Origin: VGJW01 sp035286125 | Lineage (GTDB): Bacteria > Cyanobacteriota > Sericytochromatia > S15B-MN24 > VGJW01 | Length of the DNA stretch: 64,000 bases | Direction of reading: 5' to 3' | NCBI GenBank assembly: GCA_035286125.1 | Contig: JAYKIS010000001.1 | Coordinates: forward strand, 1 to 64,000 | Part shown: in pieces, positions 35,646 to 44,844 of the stretch | How positions within the stretch are numbered: position 1 is the first letter of the stretch | How the letters are laid out: each line of letters begins with the position of its first letter | The notes under the pieces: generated by a model | What the model saw: only the letters and a program-made list of their open reading frames with translations | Databases searched by the model: none | Told to the model about the DNA's origin: nothing | Position numbers and translations under genes: made by a program

Positions 35646-36407
35646 GTGGAGAAGACCCGCAAGTGGGCCAAGACCTCGGAAGAGAGGGAAGCCCTTGTGC
35701 TGGAGTACCTGCCGCTGGTCCGCAAGATTGCGCGAGGCCTGGCGCGTCGCAGCACGGACCCCATCGAGGACTTGATCCAGGTCGGTTCGATCGGCCTGCT
35801 CGAGGCTATCGATCGCTACGAGTACGGTCACAATACCGAGTTCAAGACCTTTGCGGTGCATTACATCACGGGCCACATCCGCCACTACCTGCGGGATCGC
35901 CAGAGCCTGATGAGGGGCCCTCGTGCCCTGCAGGAGCTCTCCTACAGGCTCTCTCAGGTCACGATGGCCTTGTCGCATCAGCTTGGCCGGGATCCGACGG
36001 ACGCCGAACTGGCAGCCCAGCTCGACATTCCCGTCAAGCAGATCGACGAAGTCAAGCAGTACGACAATCGGGTCTCGGTCTACTGGCTGGATCAGGAGAC
36101 ACGGTCTGACGAGGACGACTCGCGCAGCCTGCTCGAGACCCTGCAGGATCCGCGCAGCCATCGCGTCACGCAGGATGACCAGGACGAGAAGCTCACGCTT
36201 CGGGATGCCATCGCGTTGTTGTCCCGCCAACAGCAGGAACTGCTCGAGATGCGGTACTTCCATGACATGACCCAAGCCGAGGTCGCCCGACGCCTGGGGG
36301 TCAGCCAGATGGAGATCTGCCGCCGCCTCAAGCGTGCCATCAAGCAGTTGCATACCATCATGCAGGTCAGCCCTGCCGGTCAGGCCGGTCTCGCCGACCT
36401 GCGCTGA
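35646..36407 (+). CDS. Group 3 sigma factor, SigF/SigB/WhiG-like
   Basis: 253 residues with regions 2 (LVRKIARGLARRS, DLIQVGSIGLLEAIDRYE, FKTFAVHYITGHIRHYLRD), 3 (LSQVTMALSHQLGRDPTDAELA) and 4 (RYFHDMTQAEVARRLGVSQMEICRRLKRAI). Lacks region 1.1, so it is an alternative sigma of the sigma-28/SigF class, which includes cyanobacterial SigF (pili and envelope). Start GTG 35646 has GGAGG 8 bases upstream. No anti-sigma gene is adjacent. Convergent with the next gene. Confidence 0.88.
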   Translation: MEKTRKWAKTSEEREALVLEYLPLVRKIARGLARRSTDPIEDLIQVGSIGLLEAIDRYEYGHNTEFKTFAVHYITGHIRHYLRDRQSLMRGPRALQELSYRLSQVTMALSHQLGRDPTDAELAAQLDIPVKQIDEVKQYDNRVSVYWLDQETRSDEDDSRSLLETLQDPRSHRVTQDDQDEKLTLRDAIALLSRQQQELLEMRYFHDMTQAEVARRLGVSQMEICRRLKRAIKQLHTIMQVSPAGQAGLADLR

Positions 36408-36418
36408 GCCTCTGGCCC

Positions 36419-36886
36419 TCAGAGGCCGATGCGGATGATTGCCGACGCGCCCCAGGCCCTGCCGGTGGCGCCGCCCAGAAGATTGTTCATCTCCGGGTCG
36501 GGCAAGCCCCAGACGGAGCCTTCGAGGTCGAGCAAGCCCAGAAGGGCGAAGCGCCCTCCGGCCACGAGGCCGTAGGCCCCGGGCATGTTGCGGACTGGTG
36601 CGGGTCCTACGGGAAACCATTGGTGGGCCGTGACGCCGGCCATCGTCGTGATGGGACCGAGCGGCACCTCGAGCACCAGGTCGCCCCGCGCGCCCACGGA
36701 GTGCCACGCCTCGGTGCCCGTCAGGGCATTCCAGCGTGCATAGCCGCCCTGGATCTTGAGGGCGAGAGGGCCCACGGGCCCCCCGACCCACATGATGGGT
36801 ACCTGTACCGAACGCGCCTGCACGGGTTCGTCGGCCACGCGGGTCTCGATGACCTGTCCGCCTACGGGAAGCGTGTAGAGGCTCAT
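36419..36886 (-). CDS. Unrecognised small beta-rich protein
   Basis: 155 residues, Gly/Val-rich, no signal peptide. Alternating hydrophobic strands (VQVPIMWVGGPVGPLALKIQGGYARW; DLVLEVPLGPIT) end in a hydrophobic terminus IIRIGL, as in small beta-barrels. A weak resemblance to the C-terminal domain of the AMIN protein at 45747 was noticed. Its ATG overlaps the stop of the receiver-PilZ gene as ATGA, so they form a unit. Confidence 0.55.
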   Translation of the reverse strand: MSLYTLPVGGQVIETRVADEPVQARSVQVPIMWVGGPVGPLALKIQGGYARWNALTGTEAWHSVGARGDLVLEVPLGPITTMAGVTAHQWFPVGPAPVRNMPGAYGLVAGGRFALLGLLDLEGSVWGLPDPEMNNLLGGATGRAWGASAIIRIGL

Positions 36887-37875
36887 CGGGGCTGGGGCAC
36901 CGTGGGGTTGGCGAGCTTGATGTCCGTGCGGAACAGGTGGATGGTCAGCAGCACCATCCACAACGGGCTGATGTCTTCGGGCAGGTCGATGTCGGCCTCG
37001 ATGGGCGCACCGGCCACCTTGTGAATCCGCCGGACCTTGCCCACCACCGGGTCCAGGCTGGGAGGGTTGCGGATTTCCATCGTGATCTCGTCGCCGATGC
37101 CCAGTCCGTCGTGGACCCCGACCAGCCGAAGGCCCAGTGCCGACAGGTGACCCAGGGTCGCCAGCCGATAGAACTGGCCGGGCACCCTGTAGCGCAGCGG
37201 CAGGTCCGAGGCGCGCCGGAAGCGCTGCTGGCGCTGGCTCCTGTGAGGAGGACTCAGCAGGCGCACGGAGAGCAGCTCGGGGTCTTCGCCTTCGGGCAAC
37301 AGCACGATGCGCCGCCTTGTCGCCATGCCGTCGCGGTCCTCGTACTGCAGTTCGCCTTCCGTACCGGGGCCGTGGGCCAGGCCTGCCTGCTCGCCCCACG
37401 CCGGGCGCTGGATGAACAGGACCTCGTCGGCCTGGCCGCGCGAGACCGTGTTGTAGGTCCGGCTCTGGTCGTCCAGTTGCAGGGTCATGGGCGTGTCGAG
37501 CGGATGATGGTCCCCTGCGACCCGGTTCAGGCGCTGCAGCAGGGTCTTGCCGTCCAGCGGCTTGGGCAGGAACTCGGAAGCACCGGACTCGATCGTGGCC
37601 TGCAGGACCTCGGCCGTGGTCTTGGAGGACATCATCACCACGGGCATCTGGCTGGTGAAGGGGTTGCAGCGGATGGCCATCGCCAGAAGCGGGCCGGGCA
37701 GGCCACCCAGCTCGTAGTCGATGAGCGCCATGGACGGCTGCTGCTTGATCGCGGCCGAAATAGCCTCGACGCCGTCTCCGACGGACACGCAGTCGTAACC
37801 CTCACCGGCCAGCATCGCGACGAGGTTCCTGCGGTGCTGGGTGGAAGGGTCGGCAAGAAGAAGGAGGCGTCCCAA
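36883..37875 (-). CDS. Response regulator: receiver plus PilZ-like domain
   Basis: 330 residues. The receiver domain (1-125) has phospho-acceptor Asp53 (MALIDYELGGLP), the switch residue segment MMSSKT and Lys in EFLPKPL. A middle region (130-220) resembles the YcgR N-terminal flagellar-brake fold. The C-terminal region has RRASDLPLRYRV, a PilZ RxxxR-like element (RASDL region), and a beta-barrel that would bind c-di-GMP, though the second D/NxSxxG motif is only approximate (HLSALGLRLV). It would respond to phosphorylation and perhaps c-di-GMP. Divergent from hutU. Confidence 0.7.
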   Translation of the reverse strand: MGRLLLLADPSTQHRRNLVAMLAGEGYDCVSVGDGVEAISAAIKQQPSMALIDYELGGLPGPLLAMAIRCNPFTSQMPVVMMSSKTTAEVLQATIESGASEFLPKPLDGKTLLQRLNRVAGDHHPLDTPMTLQLDDQSRTYNTVSRGQADEVLFIQRPAWGEQAGLAHGPGTEGELQYEDRDGMATRRRIVLLPEGEDPELLSVRLLSPPHRSQRQQRFRRASDLPLRYRVPGQFYRLATLGHLSALGLRLVGVHDGLGIGDEITMEIRNPPSLDPVVGKVRRIHKVAGAPIEADIDLPEDISPLWMVLLTIHLFRTDIKLANPTVPQPR

Positions 37876-37920
37876 GGCAACCCCATATACCCCGGGGGCC
37901 CCGCAAAGCTAACCTCCACG

Positions 37921-37948
37921 CCTGACCCGGCCTCCGAGGGCGTAGAAT
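37921..37948 (+). promoter_or_regulatory. Candidate promoter for the hut operon
   Basis: CCTGAC (37921-37926), a 16-base spacer and TAGAAT (37943-37948), 32 bases before the hutU ATG. The -10 is good; the -35 is weak, consistent with an activated promoter. CCCGGGGGCCCCG repeats lie just upstream. Confidence 0.4.
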
Positions 37949-37979
37949 GGGACGGGGCCGACGACACGAGGAGGTGGCG

Positions 37980-39689
37980 ATGGCGACGCTGGACAAGCTG
38001 GACGAGACAGGCCTGGACCGGTTGCTGGCCGGGGAAGAGGGTCATCTCCTGCGTGCGCCGCGCGGCGCGACGCGGCTTTGCCGGGGCTGGGTCCAGGAGG
38101 CGGCCCTGCGCATGCTGCTGAACAACCTAGATCCCGAGGTGGCGGAACATCCGGAGCGTTTGGTGGTCTATGGCGGTACGGGCAAGGCAGCCCGTGGCTG
38201 GCTGGAGTTGCGGGCCATGGTGCGAACCCTGCTGACCCTGGCGGACGACGAAACGATGCTGGTGCAGTCGGGTCGCCCCGTGGGGGTTTTCCGGACGCAT
38301 GCCGACGCGCCCCGGGTGCTCATCGCCAACAGCAACCTCGTCGGCAAGTGGGCCACCTGGGCGCACTTCCGCGACCTCGAGGACCGCGGCCTGATGATGT
38401 ATGGCCAGATGACGGCCGGTAGCTGGATCTACATCGGCACCCAAGGCATTCTCCAGGGCACCTGGGAGACGTTCCGTGCGCTGGCCCGCAAGCACTTCGA
38501 CGGGACGCTCGCCGGCCGCTGGGTGCTGACTGCCGGACTTGGCGGCATGGGGGGCGCGCAGCCTCTGGCCGTCACGATGAACGACGGCGTGGCCCTGGTG
38601 GTCGAAATCGACGAGACGCGCATCCGGCGACGCCTCGAGACGCGTTACGTGATGGAGATGGCCACGGATCTCGAGGACGCCATGCAGCGGGTGCGCGCTG
38701 CGGTGGCAGAGCGTCGCCCCCTGTCCGTGGGCCTGCTGGGCAACATCGCCGAGGTCGCGCCCGAGCTGGTCCGGCGTGGCTGGATTCCTGACGTCGTGAC
38801 CGACCAGACCTCGGCCCACGACCCCTCCTGCGGCTACTTGCCGCCGGGTACCGACCCCCGCTCGGCCAGGGATCTGGCCGCCACCGACCCCGAGGGCTAT
38901 GCCCGGCGCGTCGGCGAGGCCGCGGCGGTCCACGTGAAGGCCATCCTTGCCATGATGCAGGCGGGGGCCGTCGCCTTCGACTACGGCAACAACCTGCGCC
39001 AGTTGGCCAAGGACCATGGTGTCGCCGATGCCTTTGACTACCCCGGCTTCATTCCGGCCTACATCCGGCCTCTGTTCTGCGAGGGCAAGGGACCGTTCCG
39101 CTGGGCGGCCCTGTCCGGCGATCCCGCCGACATCGCCCGGATCGATCGCTACATCCTCGAGGAGTTCGGCGCGGATGCGGACCTGGCCCATTGGATCCGC
39201 CTGGCCCGGGACCTGGTCGCCTTCCAGGGGTTGCCTGCCCGCATCTGCTGGCTGGGCTACGGTGACCGCGCCCGTCTCGGGCGCGCCATCAATGACCTCG
39301 TCGCACGTGGCGAGGTCTCGGCCCCGGTCGTCATCGGACGTGACCATCTGGATTGCGGCTCGGTCGCCTCGCCCAACCGCGAGACCGAAGCGATGCGTGA
39401 CGGCACGGATGCCGTGGCCGACTGGGTCTATCTGAATGCCCTGGTCAACACCTCGGGTGGTGCCTCGTGGGTCTCCCTGCATCACGGGGGTGGAGTCGGC
39501 ATCGGCTACTCGCTGCATGCCGGCATGGTCATCGTTGCCGACGGCACGCCCGAGGCGGACCGCCGCCTGGAGCGCGTGCTGACAAGTGACCCCGGCATGG
39601 GCGTGATCCGTCACGCCGACGCCGGCTACGACGAGGCCGTCGCCTGTGCCGACGAGCGGGGTGTCCGCCTCCCCATGCGGGAAGGCTGA
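37980..39689 (+). CDS. hutU: Urocanate hydratase
   Basis: 569 residues, slightly over the usual 557. Converts urocanate to imidazolonepropionate. Motifs: GGTGKAARGW, MTAGSWIYIGTQGI, the NAD-binding LGGMGGAQPLA, DQTSAHDPSCGYLP with the conserved Cys, and YGNNLRQ. Start ATG 37980 has GAGGAGG 5-11 bases before it. First gene of the hut-nan operon; the hutI ATG overlaps its stop (TGATG). Confidence 0.95.
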   Translation: MATLDKLDETGLDRLLAGEEGHLLRAPRGATRLCRGWVQEAALRMLLNNLDPEVAEHPERLVVYGGTGKAARGWLELRAMVRTLLTLADDETMLVQSGRPVGVFRTHADAPRVLIANSNLVGKWATWAHFRDLEDRGLMMYGQMTAGSWIYIGTQGILQGTWETFRALARKHFDGTLAGRWVLTAGLGGMGGAQPLAVTMNDGVALVVEIDETRIRRRLETRYVMEMATDLEDAMQRVRAAVAERRPLSVGLLGNIAEVAPELVRRGWIPDVVTDQTSAHDPSCGYLPPGTDPRSARDLAATDPEGYARRVGEAAAVHVKAILAMMQAGAVAFDYGNNLRQLAKDHGVADAFDYPGFIPAYIRPLFCEGKGPFRWAALSGDPADIARIDRYILEEFGADADLAHWIRLARDLVAFQGLPARICWLGYGDRARLGRAINDLVARGEVSAPVVIGRDHLDCGSVASPNRETEAMRDGTDAVADWVYLNALVNTSGGASWVSLHHGGGVGIGYSLHAGMVIVADGTPEADRRLERVLTSDPGMGVIRHADAGYDEAVACADERGVRLPMREG

Positions 39690-40966
39690 TGGTCGCGACG
39701 GTCGACTTGTTGCTGCGCGGGGCCCGGCTCGTCACGCCGGCGGGCGAGGGCGGCTCCCTGGCCGGCAGCCGCCAGGGTGACCTGGTCGTCCATGACCGGG
39801 GTGCCGTGGCCTTGGCTGGCGGTCGGATCGTGGCCGCGGGTCCCGAGGCGGCGGTGTTGCAGGCCGTGGGAACCGGGCCGGGTACCCGCGAGGTGGACCT
39901 GGAAGGCCGGCTGTTGACGCCGGGTCTGGTCGACGCCCACACCCACCCCGTATACGGTGCCATGCGCCTCGATGATTTCGAGCGCCGTGCGCGTGGCGCG
40001 ACCTATGCCGAGATTCTCGCGGCGGGTGGCGGTATCCACGAGACCGTGCGGCGCACCCGGGCGGCGACAGTGGCCGAGTTGGCGGCTGGGCTCGAGGCGC
40101 GGCTGGATCGCTTCCTTGCCTGCGGCACGACCACGATCGAGGCCAAGAGCGGCTATGGCCTCGAGACGGCTGCCGAGTTGGCCCAGCTCGAAGCCATCGC
40201 CACGGCCCGGCATCCGGTGGCTCGGGTCCCGACCTGGCTGGGCGCCCACGCGGTGCCGCCCGGACGAGACCCCGAGGAGGTCATCGACCAGCTCATCGCC
40301 GAAAGCCTGCCTGCCGTCGCGGCCCAGGGCATCGCCCGCTTCGCCGACATCTTCTGCGAGCACGGGGTCTACACGACTGGACAAGCAGAGCGCCTGCTTG
40401 TCGCGGCCCGCGCGCACGGCCTGGGCCTCAAGCTGCACGCGGACGAGCTGGTCGATACGGGCGGGGCTGCCCTTGCGGCCCGGCTCGGCGCCCTGAGCGC
40501 CGACCACCTGCATGTGGCCAACCCCGACGGCCTCGCGGCCATGGCCAAGGCGGGCACCCTGGCCGTGTTGTTGCCCGGCACCGGGATGTTCCTCGGCATG
40601 CGCGAGCCCGCTCCGGCGCGCACGATGATTGAGGCGGGCGTCCCGGTCGCCGTGGCGACGGACCACAATCCCGGTTCGTGTCCCGCGGTCTCCCTGCCGC
40701 TGATGATGACGCTGGCCGTGACGCAGCTGCGCCTGACGCCGGCCGAAGCCTTCGTGGCCACGACGGCCAACGGTGCCGCGGCCGTTGGCATGGGCGATCG
40801 CATCGGGCGTATCCGGCCGGGCATGCAGGCCGACGTCGTGGCGTGGGACCTTCAGGACTGGCGTGAACTTGCCTACCACGTGGGTTCTGTCCGGGTGGCG
40901 GGGGTGTGGGTTGCCGGTCGTGGCGTGCGCGGCGCCCTGGCGCATGCGTCACAGGATGCGGGTTAG
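39689..40966 (+). CDS. hutI: Imidazolonepropionase
   Basis: 425 residues. An amidohydrolase-fold enzyme opening the imidazolone ring to N-formimino-glutamate. Metal-binding motifs: DAHTHPVYG, KLHADEL, and ATDHNPGSCP with the conserved Asp. The segment EAKSGYGL is typical of HutI. Overlaps hutU by one base; a 20-base gap leads to ftcD. Confidence 0.97.
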   Translation: MVATVDLLLRGARLVTPAGEGGSLAGSRQGDLVVHDRGAVALAGGRIVAAGPEAAVLQAVGTGPGTREVDLEGRLLTPGLVDAHTHPVYGAMRLDDFERRARGATYAEILAAGGGIHETVRRTRAATVAELAAGLEARLDRFLACGTTTIEAKSGYGLETAAELAQLEAIATARHPVARVPTWLGAHAVPPGRDPEEVIDQLIAESLPAVAAQGIARFADIFCEHGVYTTGQAERLLVAARAHGLGLKLHADELVDTGGAALAARLGALSADHLHVANPDGLAAMAKAGTLAVLLPGTGMFLGMREPAPARTMIEAGVPVAVATDHNPGSCPAVSLPLMMTLAVTQLRLTPAEAFVATTANGAAAVGMGDRIGRIRPGMQADVVAWDLQDWRELAYHVGSVRVAGVWVAGRGVRGALAHASQDAG

Positions 40967-40986
40967 GCAGGGGTTAGACTGCGAAC

Positions 40987-42612
40987 ATGGCCAAGCTCAT
41001 CGAATGTGTGCCCAACATCAGCGAGGGTCGCGACCCCGCCCGGATCGAGGCCGCGCGCGCCGCGTTGGCCCAGGATCCGCGCATCACGGTGCTTCACGTC
41101 AAGCCTGACGAGAGCCACAACCGGACGGTGCTGACCTTCGCGGGACCCGTCGAGGCGATGGAAGATGCCGTGCTCAGGCTCTTCGGCGAGGTCATGGCCT
41201 GGATCGACCTGCGGCAGCACCAGGGCGAACATCCTCGGATGGGCGCCGTGGACGTCGTCCCCTTCGTGCCGCTGGGCGAGGCCACCATGGCCGATTGCAC
41301 CGCCTTGGCCGAGTCCGTGGCACGGGCCGTGGCGGCGCGCTTCCAGCTGCCGGTCTACCTGTACGCCGAGGCGGCGCGTCGCCCCGAGCGCAAGGTGCTC
41401 GCCAACATCCGCAAGGGCGAATTTGAGGGCCTTGCGGCCAAGATGGCCGACCCGGCGTGGGCGCCGGACTTCGGTCCCGCGGCGCCCCACCCGACGGCGG
41501 GGGCGGTGGCCATCGGCGCCCGTCCCTTCCTGATCGCCTACAACCTGCAGCTCAACACCCGCGACGTGAAGGTCGCCCAGGAGATTGCCAAGGCCGTCCG
41601 GGCTTCCGGTGGCGGACTCGCCAATGTCCAGGCGATGGGCGTCCATCTGGCCGATCGTGACGTGGCGCAGGTCTCCATGAACCTGCTGGACTATCGCAAG
41701 ACGCCCATCCGTCGCGTCCAGGAGCTGGTCAAGGCCGAGGCGGCGCGTTTCGGGGCGAGCGTGACGGATGCCGAGATTGTCGGTCTCATCCCCCAGGACG
41801 CCCTGCTCGGGGCGGCCGCCGACTACCTGCAGCTTCCGGGATCCTGCGCCGAGCTCATCCTCGAGCGGCGCCTCGAGGGCGGGGCTCCTCAGCCGGAGCC
41901 CGAGGCCGGGGGCTACCAGCCCGATCGCATCGGGGAGCTGCGGCTCGCCGGGTTCCTGGCCGACATGGTTTCCCGTCAGGCCGTCCCGGGTGGTGGCTGT
42001 GCCGCGGCCTTTGCCGGTGCCATGGGTGCGTCCCTTGTCGGGATGGTCGGGGCCCTGACCGAGGGCCGCAAGGGGTTCGAAAGCGTGGCCGTCACGGCCG
42101 AGAACCTGCGGGAGCAGGGTGGGGAGCTTTCCGAGGCCTTGCTCAAGGCCGTGGCCGATGATGCCGGCGCCTTCGAGAAGGTGATGGAGGGCTTCCGTCT
42201 TCCCAAGGCCACGGACGAGGAGCGCGCCGCGCGCACGGCCGCGCTCGAAGCGGCCAACCGGGGCGCGACCGAGGTGCCCCTGCAGGCAGCACGCGAGGCC
42301 CTGGCGGCAGCCGAGCTGGCGCTGTCGGCCCTTGAGCATGGCGTGCCCCAGGCCGCATCTGATGCCGGTTGCGGAGCCTTGCTGGCCCTGGCGGGCGTCG
42401 AGGGTGCCCTGCTCAACGTCGCGATCAACCTGGGTGGCCTGGCAGACGCGGCGTGGGCGGCCGAGCGTCGTGCGGAGGCCGTGTCGATGCTGGTTCGTGC
42501 CGCGCGCTTGCGCGAGGACCTCTGGAGCCTGCTGCGGGCGCGCGTCCCGGTCATCGACGCGATGGCCGAGGAAGCCGCCACCGCCCATCTTGCCGAGGAG
42601 GCGATCTCGTGA
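40987..42612 (+). CDS. ftcD: Bifunctional glutamate formimidoyltransferase / formimidoyl-THF cyclodeaminase
   Basis: 541 residues, the same length as the animal fused enzyme. The N-terminal transferase (IECVPNISEGRD, HPRMGAVDVVPFVPL) is joined at about 310 to a cyclodeaminase domain (FLADMVSRQAVPGGGCAAAFAGAMG). It transfers the formimino group to THF and releases ammonia, giving glutamate and 5,10-methenyl-THF. This gives the pathway a folate-linked end instead of HutG or HutF. The hutH GTG overlaps its stop. Confidence 0.95.
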   Translation: MAKLIECVPNISEGRDPARIEAARAALAQDPRITVLHVKPDESHNRTVLTFAGPVEAMEDAVLRLFGEVMAWIDLRQHQGEHPRMGAVDVVPFVPLGEATMADCTALAESVARAVAARFQLPVYLYAEAARRPERKVLANIRKGEFEGLAAKMADPAWAPDFGPAAPHPTAGAVAIGARPFLIAYNLQLNTRDVKVAQEIAKAVRASGGGLANVQAMGVHLADRDVAQVSMNLLDYRKTPIRRVQELVKAEAARFGASVTDAEIVGLIPQDALLGAAADYLQLPGSCAELILERRLEGGAPQPEPEAGGYQPDRIGELRLAGFLADMVSRQAVPGGGCAAAFAGAMGASLVGMVGALTEGRKGFESVAVTAENLREQGGELSEALLKAVADDAGAFEKVMEGFRLPKATDEERAARTAALEAANRGATEVPLQAAREALAAAELALSALEHGVPQAASDAGCGALLALAGVEGALLNVAINLGGLADAAWAAERRAEAVSMLVRAARLREDLWSLLRARVPVIDAMAEEAATAHLAEEAIS

Positions 42613-44150
42613 CGGGTGCGGGGCCACTGCACCTCAGGGGCCATGGCCTGACGCTGGGCGAGGTCCGTGAGGTCGCCCGCGAGGCCCGCCGCGTCGTCCT
42701 TGACGAGGGCGCCCGAAGCCGGATGCAGGTGTCCCGCGACAGGATCGAGGCCGTCGTCGGTGGGGGCGAGGTCGTCTACGGCGTCAATACGGGCTTCGGG
42801 GCCCTCAAGGACCGCCGCATCCCGGACGGCAGCCTGGCCCAGTTGCAGCAGAACCTGCTGCGCAGCCATGCGGCCGGCGTGGGCGAGCCGTTCCCGCCGG
42901 ATGTGGTCCGGGCGATGCTGCTGCTGCGCGCCAATGCCCTGGCGGTGGGGGCCTCCGGCATCCGTCCGCGCGTCGTGGACCGCCTGCTCGAGATGCTGGA
43001 TCGGGACATCCTGCCCGAAGTGCCGTGCCAGGGCTCCGTCGGGGCCTCTGGTGACCTGGCTCCACTCGCGCATCTGGCCTTGCCGCTCACGGGAGAGGGC
43101 TGGGTCCTGCATCGGGGCGTCCGTCGTCCTGCGGCCGAGGCGCTGGCTGCCGAGGAACTCGAGCCGCTCGTGCTCGAGGCCAAGGAGGGGCTCGCCCTGA
43201 TCAACGGCACGCAGGCCATGACGGCGGTGGGTGTCCTCGCCGCCGAGGACGCCCTGGCGCTCTTCCGGCTTGCCGACGTGGCCGCGGCCCTTTCCGTCGA
43301 TGCGCTGCTCGGATCGCGACAGCCCTTCGATCCCGAGTTCCATGCCCTGCGCCCCCATGCCGGACAGGCGGCCAGTGCCGCCAACCTCTGGCGCCTGCTC
43401 GACGGCAGCCCCATCATGGCCTCGCACGTCGATTGCGATCGGGTCCAGGACCCCTATTCGCTGCGTTGCACGCCTCAGGTCCACGGGGCCAGTCGGGATG
43501 CGCTGGACCACGTCCGGCGCGTGCTCGAAGTCGAGATCAACTCGGCCACGGACAATCCGCTCATCCTGCCGGGATCAGGCCAGGTCCGCACGGGCGGGCA
43601 CTTCCACGGGCAACCCGTTGCCCTCGTCATGGATTTCCTGAAGGTCGCGGCCTGCGAGGTCGCGAACCTGTCGGGCTGCCGGCTCGAGCGTCTCGTCAAT
43701 CCACACTATTCACAGGGCTTGCCGGCTTTCCTGACGCCGGATGGTGGCCTGCATTCGGGTTACATGATTGCCCAGTACACGGCGGCAGCCCTCGTCAGCG
43801 AGAACAAGGTCCTGGCTCATCCGGCCAGCGTGGATTCGATTCCGACGGGCGCCGGCCAGGAGGACCACGTGAGCATGGGGACGATCGCGGCGCGCCAGGC
43901 GGCCCAGATCGTCGGCAACCTCACCCACGTCCTCGCCCTCGAGTTGCTCTGTGCCGTACAGGCCCTGGGCTTCCGGGCCCCGCTCGTGCCCAGCGACGCC
44001 GCGCTGGCCCTCGTCGCCGAGGTCCGGCGCGAGGTGCCGCCCCTTGCCGAGGATCGGCATGTGGGGGATGACGTCGCGGTCATGGTGCGCCTGGTACGTG
44101 GTGGCCGCCTCCTCGCCGTGGCCGAAGAAGTCGTGGGGGGCCTCGCGTGA
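42609..44150 (+). CDS. hutH: Histidine ammonia-lyase
   Basis: 513 residues. The MIO cofactor triad is Ala-Ser-Gly in SVGASGDLAPLAH. Other signatures: GVNTGFGALKDRRI, NALAVGASGIRP, SATDNPL and GAGQEDHVSMG. It makes urocanate and is the pathway's entry step although last in the hut order. Start GTG 42609 makes a GTGA overlap with ftcD; its own stop overlaps nanE. Confidence 0.97.
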   Translation: MTGAGPLHLRGHGLTLGEVREVAREARRVVLDEGARSRMQVSRDRIEAVVGGGEVVYGVNTGFGALKDRRIPDGSLAQLQQNLLRSHAAGVGEPFPPDVVRAMLLLRANALAVGASGIRPRVVDRLLEMLDRDILPEVPCQGSVGASGDLAPLAHLALPLTGEGWVLHRGVRRPAAEALAAEELEPLVLEAKEGLALINGTQAMTAVGVLAAEDALALFRLADVAAALSVDALLGSRQPFDPEFHALRPHAGQAASAANLWRLLDGSPIMASHVDCDRVQDPYSLRCTPQVHGASRDALDHVRRVLEVEINSATDNPLILPGSGQVRTGGHFHGQPVALVMDFLKVAACEVANLSGCRLERLVNPHYSQGLPAFLTPDGGLHSGYMIAQYTAAALVSENKVLAHPASVDSIPTGAGQEDHVSMGTIAARQAAQIVGNLTHVLALELLCAVQALGFRAPLVPSDAALALVAEVRREVPPLAEDRHVGDDVAVMVRLVRGGRLLAVAEEVVGGLA

Positions 44151-44842
44151 ACGCCTTCCTCGCCCGCGTCCGGGGCAAGCTCATTATTTCCTGCCAGGCC
44201 CAGCCGGGCGAGCCGCTGCACGGCAGCAGCCACATGGCCGCCATGGCCCGGGCGGCCGCCGAAGCGGGAGCGGGTGCCATCCGTGCCGAAAGCCCGGCCG
44301 ATATCGCCGCGATTCGTGCGGCTGTCGACCTGCCGATCCTCGGGCTTTACAAGAAGAAGGTCTTCGAGGGCAACTGGTGCCGCATCACGCCGACCTTCGA
44401 GACGGCTCGCGAGGTCGTGGCCGCCGGTGCCGATGCGATCGCGACCGAGGCCACCGGGGCGCCCCGCCCGGATGGCCAGGCCCTGACGCAATTCCTGACA
44501 CTGTGCATGCTCGAGCTGGAGCGTCCGGTGGTCGCCGATGTCTCGACGGTCGAGGAAGGCCTGATGGCGGCCGAACAGGGTGCCGTCGCGGTGGCGACGA
44601 CCATGGCCGGCTACACCCTGCAGAGTGGCGGTCCCCGTACGAAGCCGGACTTTGACCTGCTCGAGGCGCTCGTGGCGCGTTGCCCGGTACCGGTCATCCT
44701 CGAGGGCCATGTCTGGGAGCCGGCCCAGGTGACGGAGGGCTTCCGCAGGGGGGCCCATGCCGTGGTCGTCGGCTCGGCCATCACGCGGCCCCAGTTGATT
44801 GCACGTCGCTTCGTCGACGCCGTGCCCCCGCGGGAGGCCTGA
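44147..44842 (+). CDS. nanE: N-acylglucosamine-6-phosphate 2-epimerase (NanE)
   Basis: 231 residues, typical NanE TIM barrel: LIISCQAQPGEPLHG, GAGAIRAES, LPILGLYKKK, GADAIATEAT and the C-terminal AHAVVVGSAITRP. It interconverts ManNAc-6-P and GlcNAc-6-P in sialic acid or amino sugar recycling. GTGA overlap with hutH. No nanA lyase or transporter gene is present nearby. Confidence 0.93.
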   Translation: MNAFLARVRGKLIISCQAQPGEPLHGSSHMAAMARAAAEAGAGAIRAESPADIAAIRAAVDLPILGLYKKKVFEGNWCRITPTFETAREVVAAGADAIATEATGAPRPDGQALTQFLTLCMLELERPVVADVSTVEEGLMAAEQGAVAVATTMAGYTLQSGGPRTKPDFDLLEALVARCPVPVILEGHVWEPAQVTEGFRRGAHAVVVGSAITRPQLIARRFVDAVPPREA

Positions 44843-44844
44843 CG

